From assembly GCA_016722295.1 (NCBI GenBank), contig JADKGL010000014.1:17546-81545 (forward strand): a stretch of DNA of 64,000 nucleotides, given 5' to 3'. Made by a program: the position numbers and the translations under genes. Under the pieces are notes generated by a model that had not been told where the DNA came from, did no database searches, and was given only the letters and a program-made list of their open reading frames with translations. The stretch comes from Saprospiraceae bacterium (lineage in GTDB: Bacteria > Bacteroidota > Bacteroidia > Chitinophagales > Saprospiraceae). Numbering within the stretch: position 1 is the stretch's first letter; the number at the start of each line of letters is the position of its first letter. This document shows, piece by piece, positions 54,728-63,325 of the stretch.

Positions 54728-55231
54728 ATGAATTTCAAAGAATTGCAAGAACTTATTCGAATGGTCTCAAAGTCAGATCTTTCTGTGTTTAAATTCAAAG
54801 ATGCTGAAGTTGAAGTCACCATTAAAACTGGGAAAGAGCCAAGAGTCATCGAAGCTAGCCCTATTGCTCAATATCAGATCCCTTTACAGCAGCCTATGCT
54901 AGCACCAGCTCAATCTGCAGCACCAGCAGCAAAGACGGAAAGTAATTCATCAGCTAATTCAGTTTCGACTCCAACAGAAAGTCCAAAAGGTAATTATCTT
55001 GAGATTAAATCACCAATGGTTGGTACGTTTTATCGTGCAGCAGGACCGGACAAACCGCCTTATGTACAAGTAGGTGATTCTGTTGAAAGTGGAAAGACTG
55101 TTTGTATGATAGAGGCTATGAAGCTATTTAACGAAATTGAGAGTGAGGTAAAAGGAACTATTGTAAAAGTCATGGTAGAAGATGCCACTCCAGTTGAGTA
55201 TGACCAAGTTTTATTTTTAGTAGAAGCTTAA
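54728..55231 (+). CDS. accB: biotin carboxyl carrier protein of acetyl-CoA carboxylase
   Basis: 167 residues. An N-terminal domain (about 1-40) is followed by a Pro/Ala-rich linker (PLQQPMLAPAQSAAPAAKT). The C-terminal biotinyl domain (about 88-167) has the biotin-attachment site IEAMKLFNE, with Lys132. The preceding SPMVGTFYRAAGPDKPPYV is the usual AccB thumb region. It carries carboxyl-biotin from AccC to the carboxyltransferase in the first step of fatty-acid synthesis. accC follows nine bases later. Confidence 0.97.
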   Translation: MNFKELQELIRMVSKSDLSVFKFKDAEVEVTIKTGKEPRVIEASPIAQYQIPLQQPMLAPAQSAAPAAKTESNSSANSVSTPTESPKGNYLEIKSPMVGTFYRAAGPDKPPYVQVGDSVESGKTVCMIEAMKLFNEIESEVKGTIVKVMVEDATPVEYDQVLFLVEA

Positions 55232-55240
55232 GACATTCAT

Positions 55241-56590
55241 ATGTTTCAAAAAATATTGATAGCGAACCGCGGTGAAATCGCCTTGCGGATCATTAGGACG
55301 TGCAAAGAAATGGGCATTAAAACTGTGGCTATTTATAGTACTGCGGATAGAGAAAGTCTACATGTGAGATTTGCTGATGAAGCAGTATGTATTGGGCCTG
55401 CAGCAAGTTCTCAATCCTATTTAAGCATTCCAAAAATAATGGCGGCAGTTGAAATTACCAATGCTGATGCAGTGCATCCAGGTTATGGGTTTTTAGCTGA
55501 AAATGCAGAGTTTGCAGAAATTTGTACGGAGTATGGTATTAAATTCATTGGCCCGACACCCGACCAAATTCGCCAAATGGGAGATAAAATCACAGCAAAA
55601 GAAACTATGATCAAAGCAGGTGTGCCCGTTGTACCAGGATCTGGTGGTTTGCTCCAAGATTTGGAAACAGGATTAAAAATAGCTAAGGAAATAGGTTACC
55701 CCATTATATTAAAAGCCACTGCAGGTGGAGGCGGTCGAGGAATGAGAATCGTGCGACAAGAAGACGAATTTGAGTCCCTTTGGAATATTGCACGCCAAGA
55801 AGCTAAAGCAGCTTTCTCAAATGATGGAATGTACATCGAAAAATATATCGAAGAACCACGACATATTGAATTTCAAATCGTAGGTGACCAATTTGGTAAA
55901 GTGGTGCATCTTTCTGAAAGAGATTGTTCGATCCAAAGAAGACATCAGAAATTAGTTGAAGAAAGTCCTTCACCATTTATGACTCCAGAATTAAGAGAAA
56001 AAATGGGCAATGCCGCCATTAAAGCAGGTGAAGCAATTAATTACGAAGGAGTAGGAACAATAGAGTTTTTGGTTGACAAATACAGAAATTTTTATTTCAT
56101 GGAGATGAATACTCGAATTCAAGTTGAGCATCCTGTGACAGAAGAAGTAATCGATCACGACCTTATCAAAGAACAAATTAAAGTAGCAGCAGGAATCCCT
56201 ATTTCGGGAAAAAATTATTATCCAAATCTGCATGCTATTGAAGTCAGAGTAAATGCAGAAGATGTCTACGCTGACTTTAGACCAAGTCCAGGAAAAATTA
56301 CATCATTGCATACATCCAAAGGGCATGGAGTGAGAGTTGATACACATGTTTATGCTGGTTATACAGTGCCACCATACTACGATTCAATGATTGCAAAATT
56401 GATTTGCAAAGCACAAACTCGCGAAGAGTGTATTACTAAAATGGAGCGCGCTTTAGACGAATTTATTGTGGAAGGCATTAAGACAACCTTGCCATTTCAT
56501 AAGCAATTGATGAAAAATGAAGATTTTCGGAATGGAAATTTCCATACCGGATTTTTGAATACATTCGTCATGGAAAAACCAAAAGATTAA
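55241..56590 (+). CDS. accC: biotin carboxylase subunit of acetyl-CoA carboxylase
   Basis: 449 residues, the standard length. It carboxylates the biotin of AccB using bicarbonate and ATP. Seen: N-terminal KILIANRGEIALRIIRTCKE, HPGYGFLAENAEFAE, the ATP-grasp glycine loop KATAGGGGRGMRIVR, ERDCSIQRRHQKLVEESPS, and the active-site EMNTRIQVEHPVTEEVI with the conserved Arg/Glu residues. It forms an accBC unit. accA and accD are not in the window. The ABC exporter follows in the same frame 25 bases downstream. Confidence 0.97.
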   Translation: MFQKILIANRGEIALRIIRTCKEMGIKTVAIYSTADRESLHVRFADEAVCIGPAASSQSYLSIPKIMAAVEITNADAVHPGYGFLAENAEFAEICTEYGIKFIGPTPDQIRQMGDKITAKETMIKAGVPVVPGSGGLLQDLETGLKIAKEIGYPIILKATAGGGGRGMRIVRQEDEFESLWNIARQEAKAAFSNDGMYIEKYIEEPRHIEFQIVGDQFGKVVHLSERDCSIQRRHQKLVEESPSPFMTPELREKMGNAAIKAGEAINYEGVGTIEFLVDKYRNFYFMEMNTRIQVEHPVTEEVIDHDLIKEQIKVAAGIPISGKNYYPNLHAIEVRVNAEDVYADFRPSPGKITSLHTSKGHGVRVDTHVYAGYTVPPYYDSMIAKLICKAQTREECITKMERALDEFIVEGIKTTLPFHKQLMKNEDFRNGNFHTGFLNTFVMEKPKD

Positions 56591-56614
56591 CAAGTTTTCT
56601 CTACTACCGATTCA

Positions 56615-58438
56615 TTGAATTTATTTTTTAGATATATTAGTCAAGTTAAGAATTACAAGAAAAATGTGATTCTTTATATGATTAGTTATTTGCTCACTGC
56701 GATTTTTACAGTTGTTAGTATTCCAGTGATTATTCCATTGTTTGAAATGCTATTTCAAAAAGATATCTGCATAGAAAACAAACCAGCGCAATTACATTCA
56801 ATATCAGATTCGATACAAAATATTAAATACCAATTTTCATATTGGATCTCGGGAACAGATCGAAAGAATGCAATAAGCATTGTCTGTATAATAGTTATCC
56901 TAGTTTTTTTTCTAAAAAATATATTCCGTTATTCAGGTATCTATTTTATTACTCCAGTGAAAGCTGGAATATTGAGAGAGACTAGAGATAAGTTGTTTCA
57001 AAAATTTTTAAGATTGCCTCTTTCATATTTTTCTGAAGAGAGGAAAGGAGATTTGATTTCTCGCATGACTTCTGACGTTTCGGAAGTTGAAACTACTTTG
57101 CTTTCGACGATGGAATCATTGGTAAAAGATCCATTGATTATTTTTGGGAGTATTGGATTTATGCTTTATACAAGTACCAAATTGACATTGTTTGTTTTGG
57201 TATTGCTTTTTGTGACAGCATTCATTATTGGTGGAATATCGAGATCGTTGCGCCGCAAAGCATTTCAAGCGCAATCTGAATTTGGAGAGTTGGTCTCTAT
57301 ACAAGAGGAAACTTTAGGAGGAATACGAGTCATTAAAGCCTTTGGAAGCGAACCATATATTCGCAATCGATTTTCAGAGATTTTAGATAAATATAAAAAC
57401 CTAATAATAAATATCAATCGAAGGAGAGAATTAGCCCCACCTCTTTCAGAATTTTTAGGGATAGTAGTTGTTGCAATTTTATTGTGGTATGGAGCTTCAC
57501 TTGTGTTTGCCGACCAAATCAAAGGTGCAAGTTTTTTAGCATTTCTATACGCATTCTTCAATGTGATCGAGCCATCAAAAACATTGTCTGCAACTTATTT
57601 TAATATTCAAAAAGGTATGGCTGCTTTGGAACGGATCGAGTCTGTTATGCAAGTCCCAGAAACAATTCAGGATCATCCAAATGCTGTTCATAAGACTATT
57701 ATAGAAGACAAGATTGAATTTAAAAATGTAGGGTTTACCTATTTCAATAATGCAACTCGAGTATTGAATCAAATTAGTTTTGAAGTGCCTAAAGGAAAAA
57801 CGATAGCATTAGTTGGCAGTTCAGGATCAGGAAAAACCACTTTGGTGGATTTATTAGCTCGATTTTATGATGTAAGTTCTGGATCCATAGAAATAGATGG
57901 AATCAATATTCAAAAGATCCAACTTGTAGATCTTCGCAAAATGATCGGAATTGTAACTCAAGAGGCTATACTTTTTAATGATACAATACGAAATAATGTA
58001 TTGTGCGGAATGCCAAATGAAGGTGACGAGAAAATATGGGAGGCGCTTCGATTGGCTTATGCAGAAGATTTTGTTAGAGAGTCGAGCGGACAGTTGGATC
58101 ATCAGATTGGTGACCGAGGAGTAAAACTTAGTGGTGGTCAAAGACAGAGGCTTACCATCGCGAGAGCATTATATCGAAATCCTCCGATTATTATATTGGA
58201 TGAGGCGACTTCAGCTTTGGATTCAGCTTCTGAAAAAATTGTTCAGCAAGCAATGAATAAAGTGTTGGAGAATAGAACAGCCATAGTGATAGCCCATCGT
58301 CTTTCTACAATAAAAAATGCAGACCATATCATTGTATTAAAGGAAGGAGAAATTGTTGAAAGAGGAAAACATGACGAATTAATCGAAAATCAAAAAGAAT
58401 ATTATAACTTTGTACAATTACAAACATTTGAGTCATGA
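56615..58438 (+). CDS. MsbA-like ABC exporter (membrane-NBD half transporter)
   Basis: 607 residues. Six membrane helices (about 15-320) are followed by a nucleotide-binding domain: Walker A GSSGSGKTTL, Q-loop VTQEAIL, signature LSGGQRQRLTIARAL, Walker B IIILDEATSALD and the switch AHRLSTI. Homodimeric exporters of this type include the lipid A flippase MsbA. Substrate specificity is not readable, though position after acc genes suits a lipid. The start is TTG (56615), 22 bases after the accC stop and in its frame. No ATG gives the N-terminal helix. It overlaps the next gene by four bases (ATGA). Confidence 0.9.
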   Translation: MNLFFRYISQVKNYKKNVILYMISYLLTAIFTVVSIPVIIPLFEMLFQKDICIENKPAQLHSISDSIQNIKYQFSYWISGTDRKNAISIVCIIVILVFFLKNIFRYSGIYFITPVKAGILRETRDKLFQKFLRLPLSYFSEERKGDLISRMTSDVSEVETTLLSTMESLVKDPLIIFGSIGFMLYTSTKLTLFVLVLLFVTAFIIGGISRSLRRKAFQAQSEFGELVSIQEETLGGIRVIKAFGSEPYIRNRFSEILDKYKNLIININRRRELAPPLSEFLGIVVVAILLWYGASLVFADQIKGASFLAFLYAFFNVIEPSKTLSATYFNIQKGMAALERIESVMQVPETIQDHPNAVHKTIIEDKIEFKNVGFTYFNNATRVLNQISFEVPKGKTIALVGSSGSGKTTLVDLLARFYDVSSGSIEIDGINIQKIQLVDLRKMIGIVTQEAILFNDTIRNNVLCGMPNEGDEKIWEALRLAYAEDFVRESSGQLDHQIGDRGVKLSGGQRQRLTIARALYRNPPIIILDEATSALDSASEKIVQQAMNKVLENRTAIVIAHRLSTIKNADHIIVLKEGEIVERGKHDELIENQKEYYNFVQLQTFES

Positions 58439-59559
58439 AGAAATTTTTTTCTTTCAGTTTTAACTTATGGGCATTCATTTATTTTATAGCTACAGTTCAT
58501 GCCCAAACTACGATTACAAATCGAGTCTTCCCTGAAGCGGGAGATTCAATAATATTTACATTAGATACTACTGTTGCAGGTAGTGCTTTGCCACAAATAG
58601 GTGCAAATCAGATATGGGATTATTCCAATTTGCAATCTGGTATCCGCAGACCTGAGATATATCGCGCTCCAAACTTGGGAGCTGGTTTTGCCACATTCCC
58701 AACTGCCACATCTATGATCCGACAAGGAATTCAAGAGCGATATTTTCGAAGTAATTCGAATTCATTTGAAGAATTGGGATATTTTATTACAGTTGGCGGA
58801 GGCGGAGGTGGACTTCCAATTCCAACAGGTCCAACTGTTTATTCAAGACCTTTAGTTGTGCTTAAATCAAATTACACTTATCCAAATAGTTTTCAATCTG
58901 TATATTCATTTGCGATAACAGTTGGCAAAGATTTTTTACCTGATTCTATTTCTGCTGTTGTTCCTGGTGATTCATTTCGGTTGAAAAACACAATAACTGT
59001 AGACAAAAAAGTCACTGGCTGGGGCACATTGAAACTCCCTAACAGAAATTGGGATGCATTATTAGAGGAAAGAATTAGTACTACAGATACCAAGGTGGAA
59101 GCAAAAATACCATTTCTAGGTTGGACAGATATAACGAGTTTGGCCGGACCATTTATTGGAAATCTATTTGGCGGTGGAGGTCCTACCAAATCAATTGGTT
59201 TCTTGTCAAATGATGCGAAATCCTATTTAGCTGTCATTAATACTGATACTTTAGGCTTACCATCAACAATTCAATATAGACAAAATCTGGAGCCATTGCA
59301 AATTGGTGAAAACAATCTTCTTAAGCTAAGTTCATTTTTCATCAACCAAGGATCAGAATTATGGATTCAAAGTGATGAAGCTAATCTTGATGTAAGAATA
59401 CAACTCATCGATATCAGTGGGAAAGTCGTGTTGGAAAAGAACTCCAATCTATCACAGAATATAAAATTAAATACTTCTCATTTAGTTGGGAAAGTATTTC
59501 TCATGAATATGTATACCAAGAATGGAGACTTACTTTATTTTCAAAAATTATTGAGATAA
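58435..59559 (+). CDS. T9SS-secreted protein of unknown function
   Basis: 374 residues. Signal peptide (MKKFFSFSFNLWAFIYFIATVHAQ). The mature region contains IGANQIWDYSNLQSG, a phrase shared by small T9SS-cargo proteins, a glycine run (TVGGGGGGLPIPTG) and no recognisable catalytic motif. The C-terminal ~75 residues (about 300-374) show the sorting-domain pattern (VRIQLIDISGKVVLEK ... VGKVFLMNMYTKNGDLLYFQKLLR). The start overlaps the exporter stop by four bases, so the two are translationally coupled. No function can be assigned. Confidence 0.75.
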   Translation: MKKFFSFSFNLWAFIYFIATVHAQTTITNRVFPEAGDSIIFTLDTTVAGSALPQIGANQIWDYSNLQSGIRRPEIYRAPNLGAGFATFPTATSMIRQGIQERYFRSNSNSFEELGYFITVGGGGGGLPIPTGPTVYSRPLVVLKSNYTYPNSFQSVYSFAITVGKDFLPDSISAVVPGDSFRLKNTITVDKKVTGWGTLKLPNRNWDALLEERISTTDTKVEAKIPFLGWTDITSLAGPFIGNLFGGGGPTKSIGFLSNDAKSYLAVINTDTLGLPSTIQYRQNLEPLQIGENNLLKLSSFFINQGSELWIQSDEANLDVRIQLIDISGKVVLEKNSNLSQNIKLNTSHLVGKVFLMNMYTKNGDLLYFQKLLR

Positions 59560-59580
59560 TAATTGTTTCAAGTTTTTGAG

Positions 59581-60045
59581 ATGGATCATTTGTCTGCACA
59601 ATTGGCGAAACATTTGCGAGAAGTTTTTTTTGGAGGAAATTGGACTTGTTCTAATCTAAAGGACCAATTAAAAGACGTGACATATATTCAAGCCAATCAG
59701 CAAGTAAGTTCTTGTAATACGATAATTTCATTGACCTATCATATCCAATATTATGTTCAATCTATCCTGCAAGTAATGAATGGAGGCGCATTAGATTCCA
59801 AAGATATCTATAGCTACGATCATCCAAAAATGGATAATCAAAAGCAATGGGAAGAATTTCAACAATCGATTTGGTCATCTGTTGAATCTTTAGCATCACA
59901 GATTGAATTAATGCCCAATGAAAATTACCAAAATATTTTTGTGGATGAGAAATATGGTAATTACTTTCGAAATATTTTAGGGTTAATCGAACATACACAT
60001 TATCACCTAGGACAAATTGCTTTGTTGAAAAAATTTATAAATTAA
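59581..60045 (+). CDS. DinB-like four-helix metal-binding protein
   Basis: 154 residues from the ATG (MDHLSAQLAKHLREVFFGG). An earlier TTG at 59563 is also in frame. The layout is four helices, with His in SLTYHIQYYVQSIL and in the C-terminal HTHYHLGQIALLKK. These His positions are the metal ligands of the DinB/YfiT superfamily, so a thiol-transferase or related role is possible. It is 21 bases after the T9SS gene. Confidence 0.7.
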   Translation: MDHLSAQLAKHLREVFFGGNWTCSNLKDQLKDVTYIQANQQVSSCNTIISLTYHIQYYVQSILQVMNGGALDSKDIYSYDHPKMDNQKQWEEFQQSIWSSVESLASQIELMPNENYQNIFVDEKYGNYFRNILGLIEHTHYHLGQIALLKKFIN

Positions 60046-60106
60046 AATACCACTTTGAATAATGATTTATTCTTTCATTACTAACTATTTATCTAATCAT
60101 TAAAAA

Positions 60107-60982
60107 ATGGATATCTTCACTAGAATTGCTTACTCTTATTCTTCTTATGCAAATTATTTGTGGAATGAAATTACAAATCCTTCTTGGCATAATTATTTTT
60201 ATTGGCTAATAGGAGTTTCTGTAATCGCATGGACATTGGAGATCTTAATCCCGTGGAGAGCAAAGCAATCAATAATTCGTAAGGATTTTTACTTGGATTT
60301 TTTTTACATGTTCTTTAATTTTTTTTTATTTTCTTTGATTGCGTACAATGCTGTTTCAGACTTATTTGTCGATTTGTTTAAAGGATTTTTAGGTCAATTT
60401 GGTATACAGAATTTAGTTGCCATCCAGTTGGAACATCTCCCCTTTTGGAGCAAATTATTATTGATGTTTGTAGTTCGAGATTTTATTCAATGGAATGTAC
60501 ACAGATTACTACATTATAGTCCTACATTATGGGAGTTTCATAAGGTGCATCATTCGGTTGAACAAATGGGATTTGCTGCGCATTTGCGTTATCATTTTAT
60601 GGAAAATATTTTTTATAGGGCAGTTGAATATATTCCACTTGCAATGTTAGGTTTTGGGTTGACGGATTTCTTTATCGTACATATTTTTGCTTTAGCAATC
60701 GGCCATTTGAATCATAGCAATATTTATTTACCATTAGGTCCATTGAAATATATTTTCAATAGTCCTCAGATGCATATATGGCACCATGCCGAGCATTTGC
60801 CAAAAGGATTGTCAGGTGTGAACTATGGAATAAGTCTGAGTTTGTGGGATTATTTATTTAAGACGAATTATATGCCTCATAATGGGAGAGATGAAAAATT
60901 AGGCTTTGAAAAAGTAGAACAGTATCCAAGTACTTTTTTTTCACAAATGATTGAGCCATTTAAGTCATTAAAGAAAAAGTAA
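60107..60982 (+). CDS. fatty acid hydroxylase / sterol desaturase family membrane protein
   Basis: 291 residues with four or five membrane helices and the di-iron His clusters: VHRLLHYSP (HxxxH), HKVHHSVE (HxxHH), GHLNHSNIY and MHIWHHAEHLPKG. This cluster set defines the family of integral-membrane hydroxylases and desaturases that act on fatty acids, sterols or carotenoids. The substrate here is unknown. It is the last gene of the plus-strand run that begins at efp. The start at 60107 gives MDIFTRIAYSYSSY. Confidence 0.9.
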   Translation: MDIFTRIAYSYSSYANYLWNEITNPSWHNYFYWLIGVSVIAWTLEILIPWRAKQSIIRKDFYLDFFYMFFNFFLFSLIAYNAVSDLFVDLFKGFLGQFGIQNLVAIQLEHLPFWSKLLLMFVVRDFIQWNVHRLLHYSPTLWEFHKVHHSVEQMGFAAHLRYHFMENIFYRAVEYIPLAMLGFGLTDFFIVHIFALAIGHLNHSNIYLPLGPLKYIFNSPQMHIWHHAEHLPKGLSGVNYGISLSLWDYLFKTNYMPHNGRDEKLGFEKVEQYPSTFFSQMIEPFKSLKKK

Positions 60983-60983
60983 A

Positions 60984-61024
60984 AAAAATACCTACCACTT
61001 TATCAAATGATAGGTATAATTTAT
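60984..61024. terminator. terminator-like hairpin between convergent genes
   Basis: ATACCTACCA (60988-60997) pairs with TGATAGGTAT (61008-61017), with one mismatch. An A-run lies on the left and a T-rich tail on the right. It lies just after the hydroxylase gene. Confidence 0.6.
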
Positions 61025-61053
61025 AGAATTTACTTCTTGACTGATTTTCTTAT

Positions 61054-63186
61054 CTACTCTTCATGTTGATCTTTGTGGTGAGCAGCCCAATCTGCAGAAA
61101 GTTTCTGTTGTACATCTGGACTTACAGGAGCATATTCAAGAAAATGCATTGAAAACTTTGCTTTGCCTTGAGATAGGGAACGCAATGTTGAAGAATAATT
61201 ATGCATTTCTGATAATGGAACTTTAGCTTTTACTTTTTGATAATGACCATCAGAATCCATTCCTAATATCAATGCTCTTCTTGATTGAAGATCACCCATG
61301 ACGTCTCCCATGACTTGGTCTGAACAAAGGATTTCTAGTTCGTTCACCGGTTCAAGTATTTGTGGGTGGGCAAGATGAAAGCCTTCTTTGAAAGACATTG
61401 TACCAGCGATTTGAAATGCCATATCATTACTATCCACAGGATGCATTTTTCCATCAAAAACTGATACTCTTACATCTGTACAATAAGAACCTGTTAAAGG
61501 ACCTTCAATCATTTTATTCATAATTCCTTTATGAATGGCATTAGAGAATTTGGTATCGATAGCACCACCTACTATACACCAGTAAAAAACTAATTTTCCG
61601 CCCCAATCTAACTCATCTACTGTTCTGTGACGAACAGTCAATCCGGCGGGATCTGGCATACCTTCATGATATGGTTCTATGCGGATATGTACTTCTGCAA
61701 ATTGGCCAGCACCACCAGATTGTTTTTTATGGCGATACATAGTTTCTGCCGATTTAGTTATTGTTTCTAAATATGGAATTTTGGGCTTGATAAATTCTAT
61801 GTGGAGATTATGCAATTTTTCAATTCTATATTTTATAACATCGAGATGCATTTGTCCTTGGCCATGAAGAATATTTTGTTTTAATCTAGCTGATTGCTCT
61901 AAAACGAGTGTAGGATCTTCTTCTTGTATATCGTGAATTGCTTTTATTAATTTTTCGAGATCGTTTTTATTTTCAGTTTGAAATGCAGTACGAATTCTTG
62001 GTTCTGGAAATGGAATGGCTTCTATCTGTAATTCTCTTCCCTTGGTACTTAAGGTATCATTTGTGTGACTGTCTTTTAATTTAACCATGCAGCCTATATC
62101 TCCTGCTACCAACTCTGAAACAATCTCTCGATTTTTTCCATTTGATACATAGATTTGATTGACTCTTTCATTGGATCTATTTGACGCATTGACCAATTCA
62201 TCACCAGTTCTTAACGTACCTGAGTACACTTTAAAATAGGAAACGCGGCCAACTTTAGGTTCTGACATTGTCTTGTAAATAAAAATGGATGTAGGGCCAC
62301 CAGCTTGAAGAGCCAATGTACCTTCAGTTAGTTTTGCAGCCGGACGATCATCAGGAGAAGGGCAAATATCATTTATAAAACCCATAATACGACCACTACC
62401 CATGTTTTTTGTGGCTGAACAACAAAATACAGGAATTAAACTTTGCTTGGCCAAACCTTTGCGCAATCCATGGGCTAATTCTATTTCATCTAGAGTGCCA
62501 GATTCAAAGAAATGTTCCATCAAGCTATCATCATTCTCTGCGGCAGCTTCTACTATTGCATTATGCATTTTTTGTGCTCTCGCTAATTCACTGCCTGGTA
62601 TTTCCTTTTTAATTGGCTTTCCTCCATCTGAAGGAAATTCATAAAGTACCATTCGCAATGCATCAATGATTTGATTGAATCCTTTTCCTTGATTGAGAGG
62701 ATATTGGAATGGAATTAGTTTTTGACCAAATCTATTCGTTGCTTGTTCAAGAGTAAGATCAAAATCTGCTTTTTCATGATCGCATTGATTCACAACAAAA
62801 ATCGTAGGTAATTCAAATTTTTCTATGTATTCCCAAATTAACTCTGTCCCAACTTCAACTCCATGAGCTGCATTAAGTGTAAGAACTCCAAGATCTGCTA
62901 CCTTCATAGATGAGAGTATCTCACCCACAAAATCGTCTGAACCTGGTGTATCAATGATGTTAATTTTAGAAGACTTCCAATTTACGTGCATCAATTTTGA
63001 GAATAATGAAGATTTTCTCTCTTGTTCGATTTCTGTAAAATCTGAAATTGTATTAGCTGCATCGATAGAACCTCTTCTAGAGATAGCTTTTGATTCGAAT
63101 AGCATTGATTCAATCAATGTCGTCTTACCACTATGTGAGTGGCCTAGGAAAACAATATTGCGTATGTGCTTTGGATCTTTACTCAT
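61054..63186 (-). CDS. EF-G-like translational GTPase (FusA paralogue)
   Basis: 710 residues. G1 is GHSHSGKTT (about 15), G3 is DTPGSDDF (about 79) and the G4 position reads NQCD instead of the usual NKxD (about 132). Domains II to V follow the EF-G plan: GPTSIFIYKTMSEPKVGRVS (II), QNILHGQGQMHLDVIKYRIE (III), SGGAGQFAEVHIRIEPY (IV) and the C-terminal EPVNELEILCSDQVMGDVMG with an RRALILGMD motif (V). It resembles the FusA2/EF-G-like paralogues whose function differs from canonical elongation. It is monocistronic. Confidence 0.88.
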   Translation of the reverse strand: MSKDPKHIRNIVFLGHSHSGKTTLIESMLFESKAISRRGSIDAANTISDFTEIEQERKSSLFSKLMHVNWKSSKINIIDTPGSDDFVGEILSSMKVADLGVLTLNAAHGVEVGTELIWEYIEKFELPTIFVVNQCDHEKADFDLTLEQATNRFGQKLIPFQYPLNQGKGFNQIIDALRMVLYEFPSDGGKPIKKEIPGSELARAQKMHNAIVEAAAENDDSLMEHFFESGTLDEIELAHGLRKGLAKQSLIPVFCCSATKNMGSGRIMGFINDICPSPDDRPAAKLTEGTLALQAGGPTSIFIYKTMSEPKVGRVSYFKVYSGTLRTGDELVNASNRSNERVNQIYVSNGKNREIVSELVAGDIGCMVKLKDSHTNDTLSTKGRELQIEAIPFPEPRIRTAFQTENKNDLEKLIKAIHDIQEEDPTLVLEQSARLKQNILHGQGQMHLDVIKYRIEKLHNLHIEFIKPKIPYLETITKSAETMYRHKKQSGGAGQFAEVHIRIEPYHEGMPDPAGLTVRHRTVDELDWGGKLVFYWCIVGGAIDTKFSNAIHKGIMNKMIEGPLTGSYCTDVRVSVFDGKMHPVDSNDMAFQIAGTMSFKEGFHLAHPQILEPVNELEILCSDQVMGDVMGDLQSRRALILGMDSDGHYQKVKAKVPLSEMHNYSSTLRSLSQGKAKFSMHFLEYAPVSPDVQQKLSADWAAHHKDQHEE

Positions 63187-63325
63187 GACCTTTCATTTTT
63201 TTTCGTGAGATAATGCTTGAAGGTAATAAGAATTTCTATTCCTTACTAAAGAATTTATAAAAATTTATTTTATTTTAGAATAATAAATGAATGTTTGAGA
63301 ATTTGAATAAGTATATTTTAATTTT

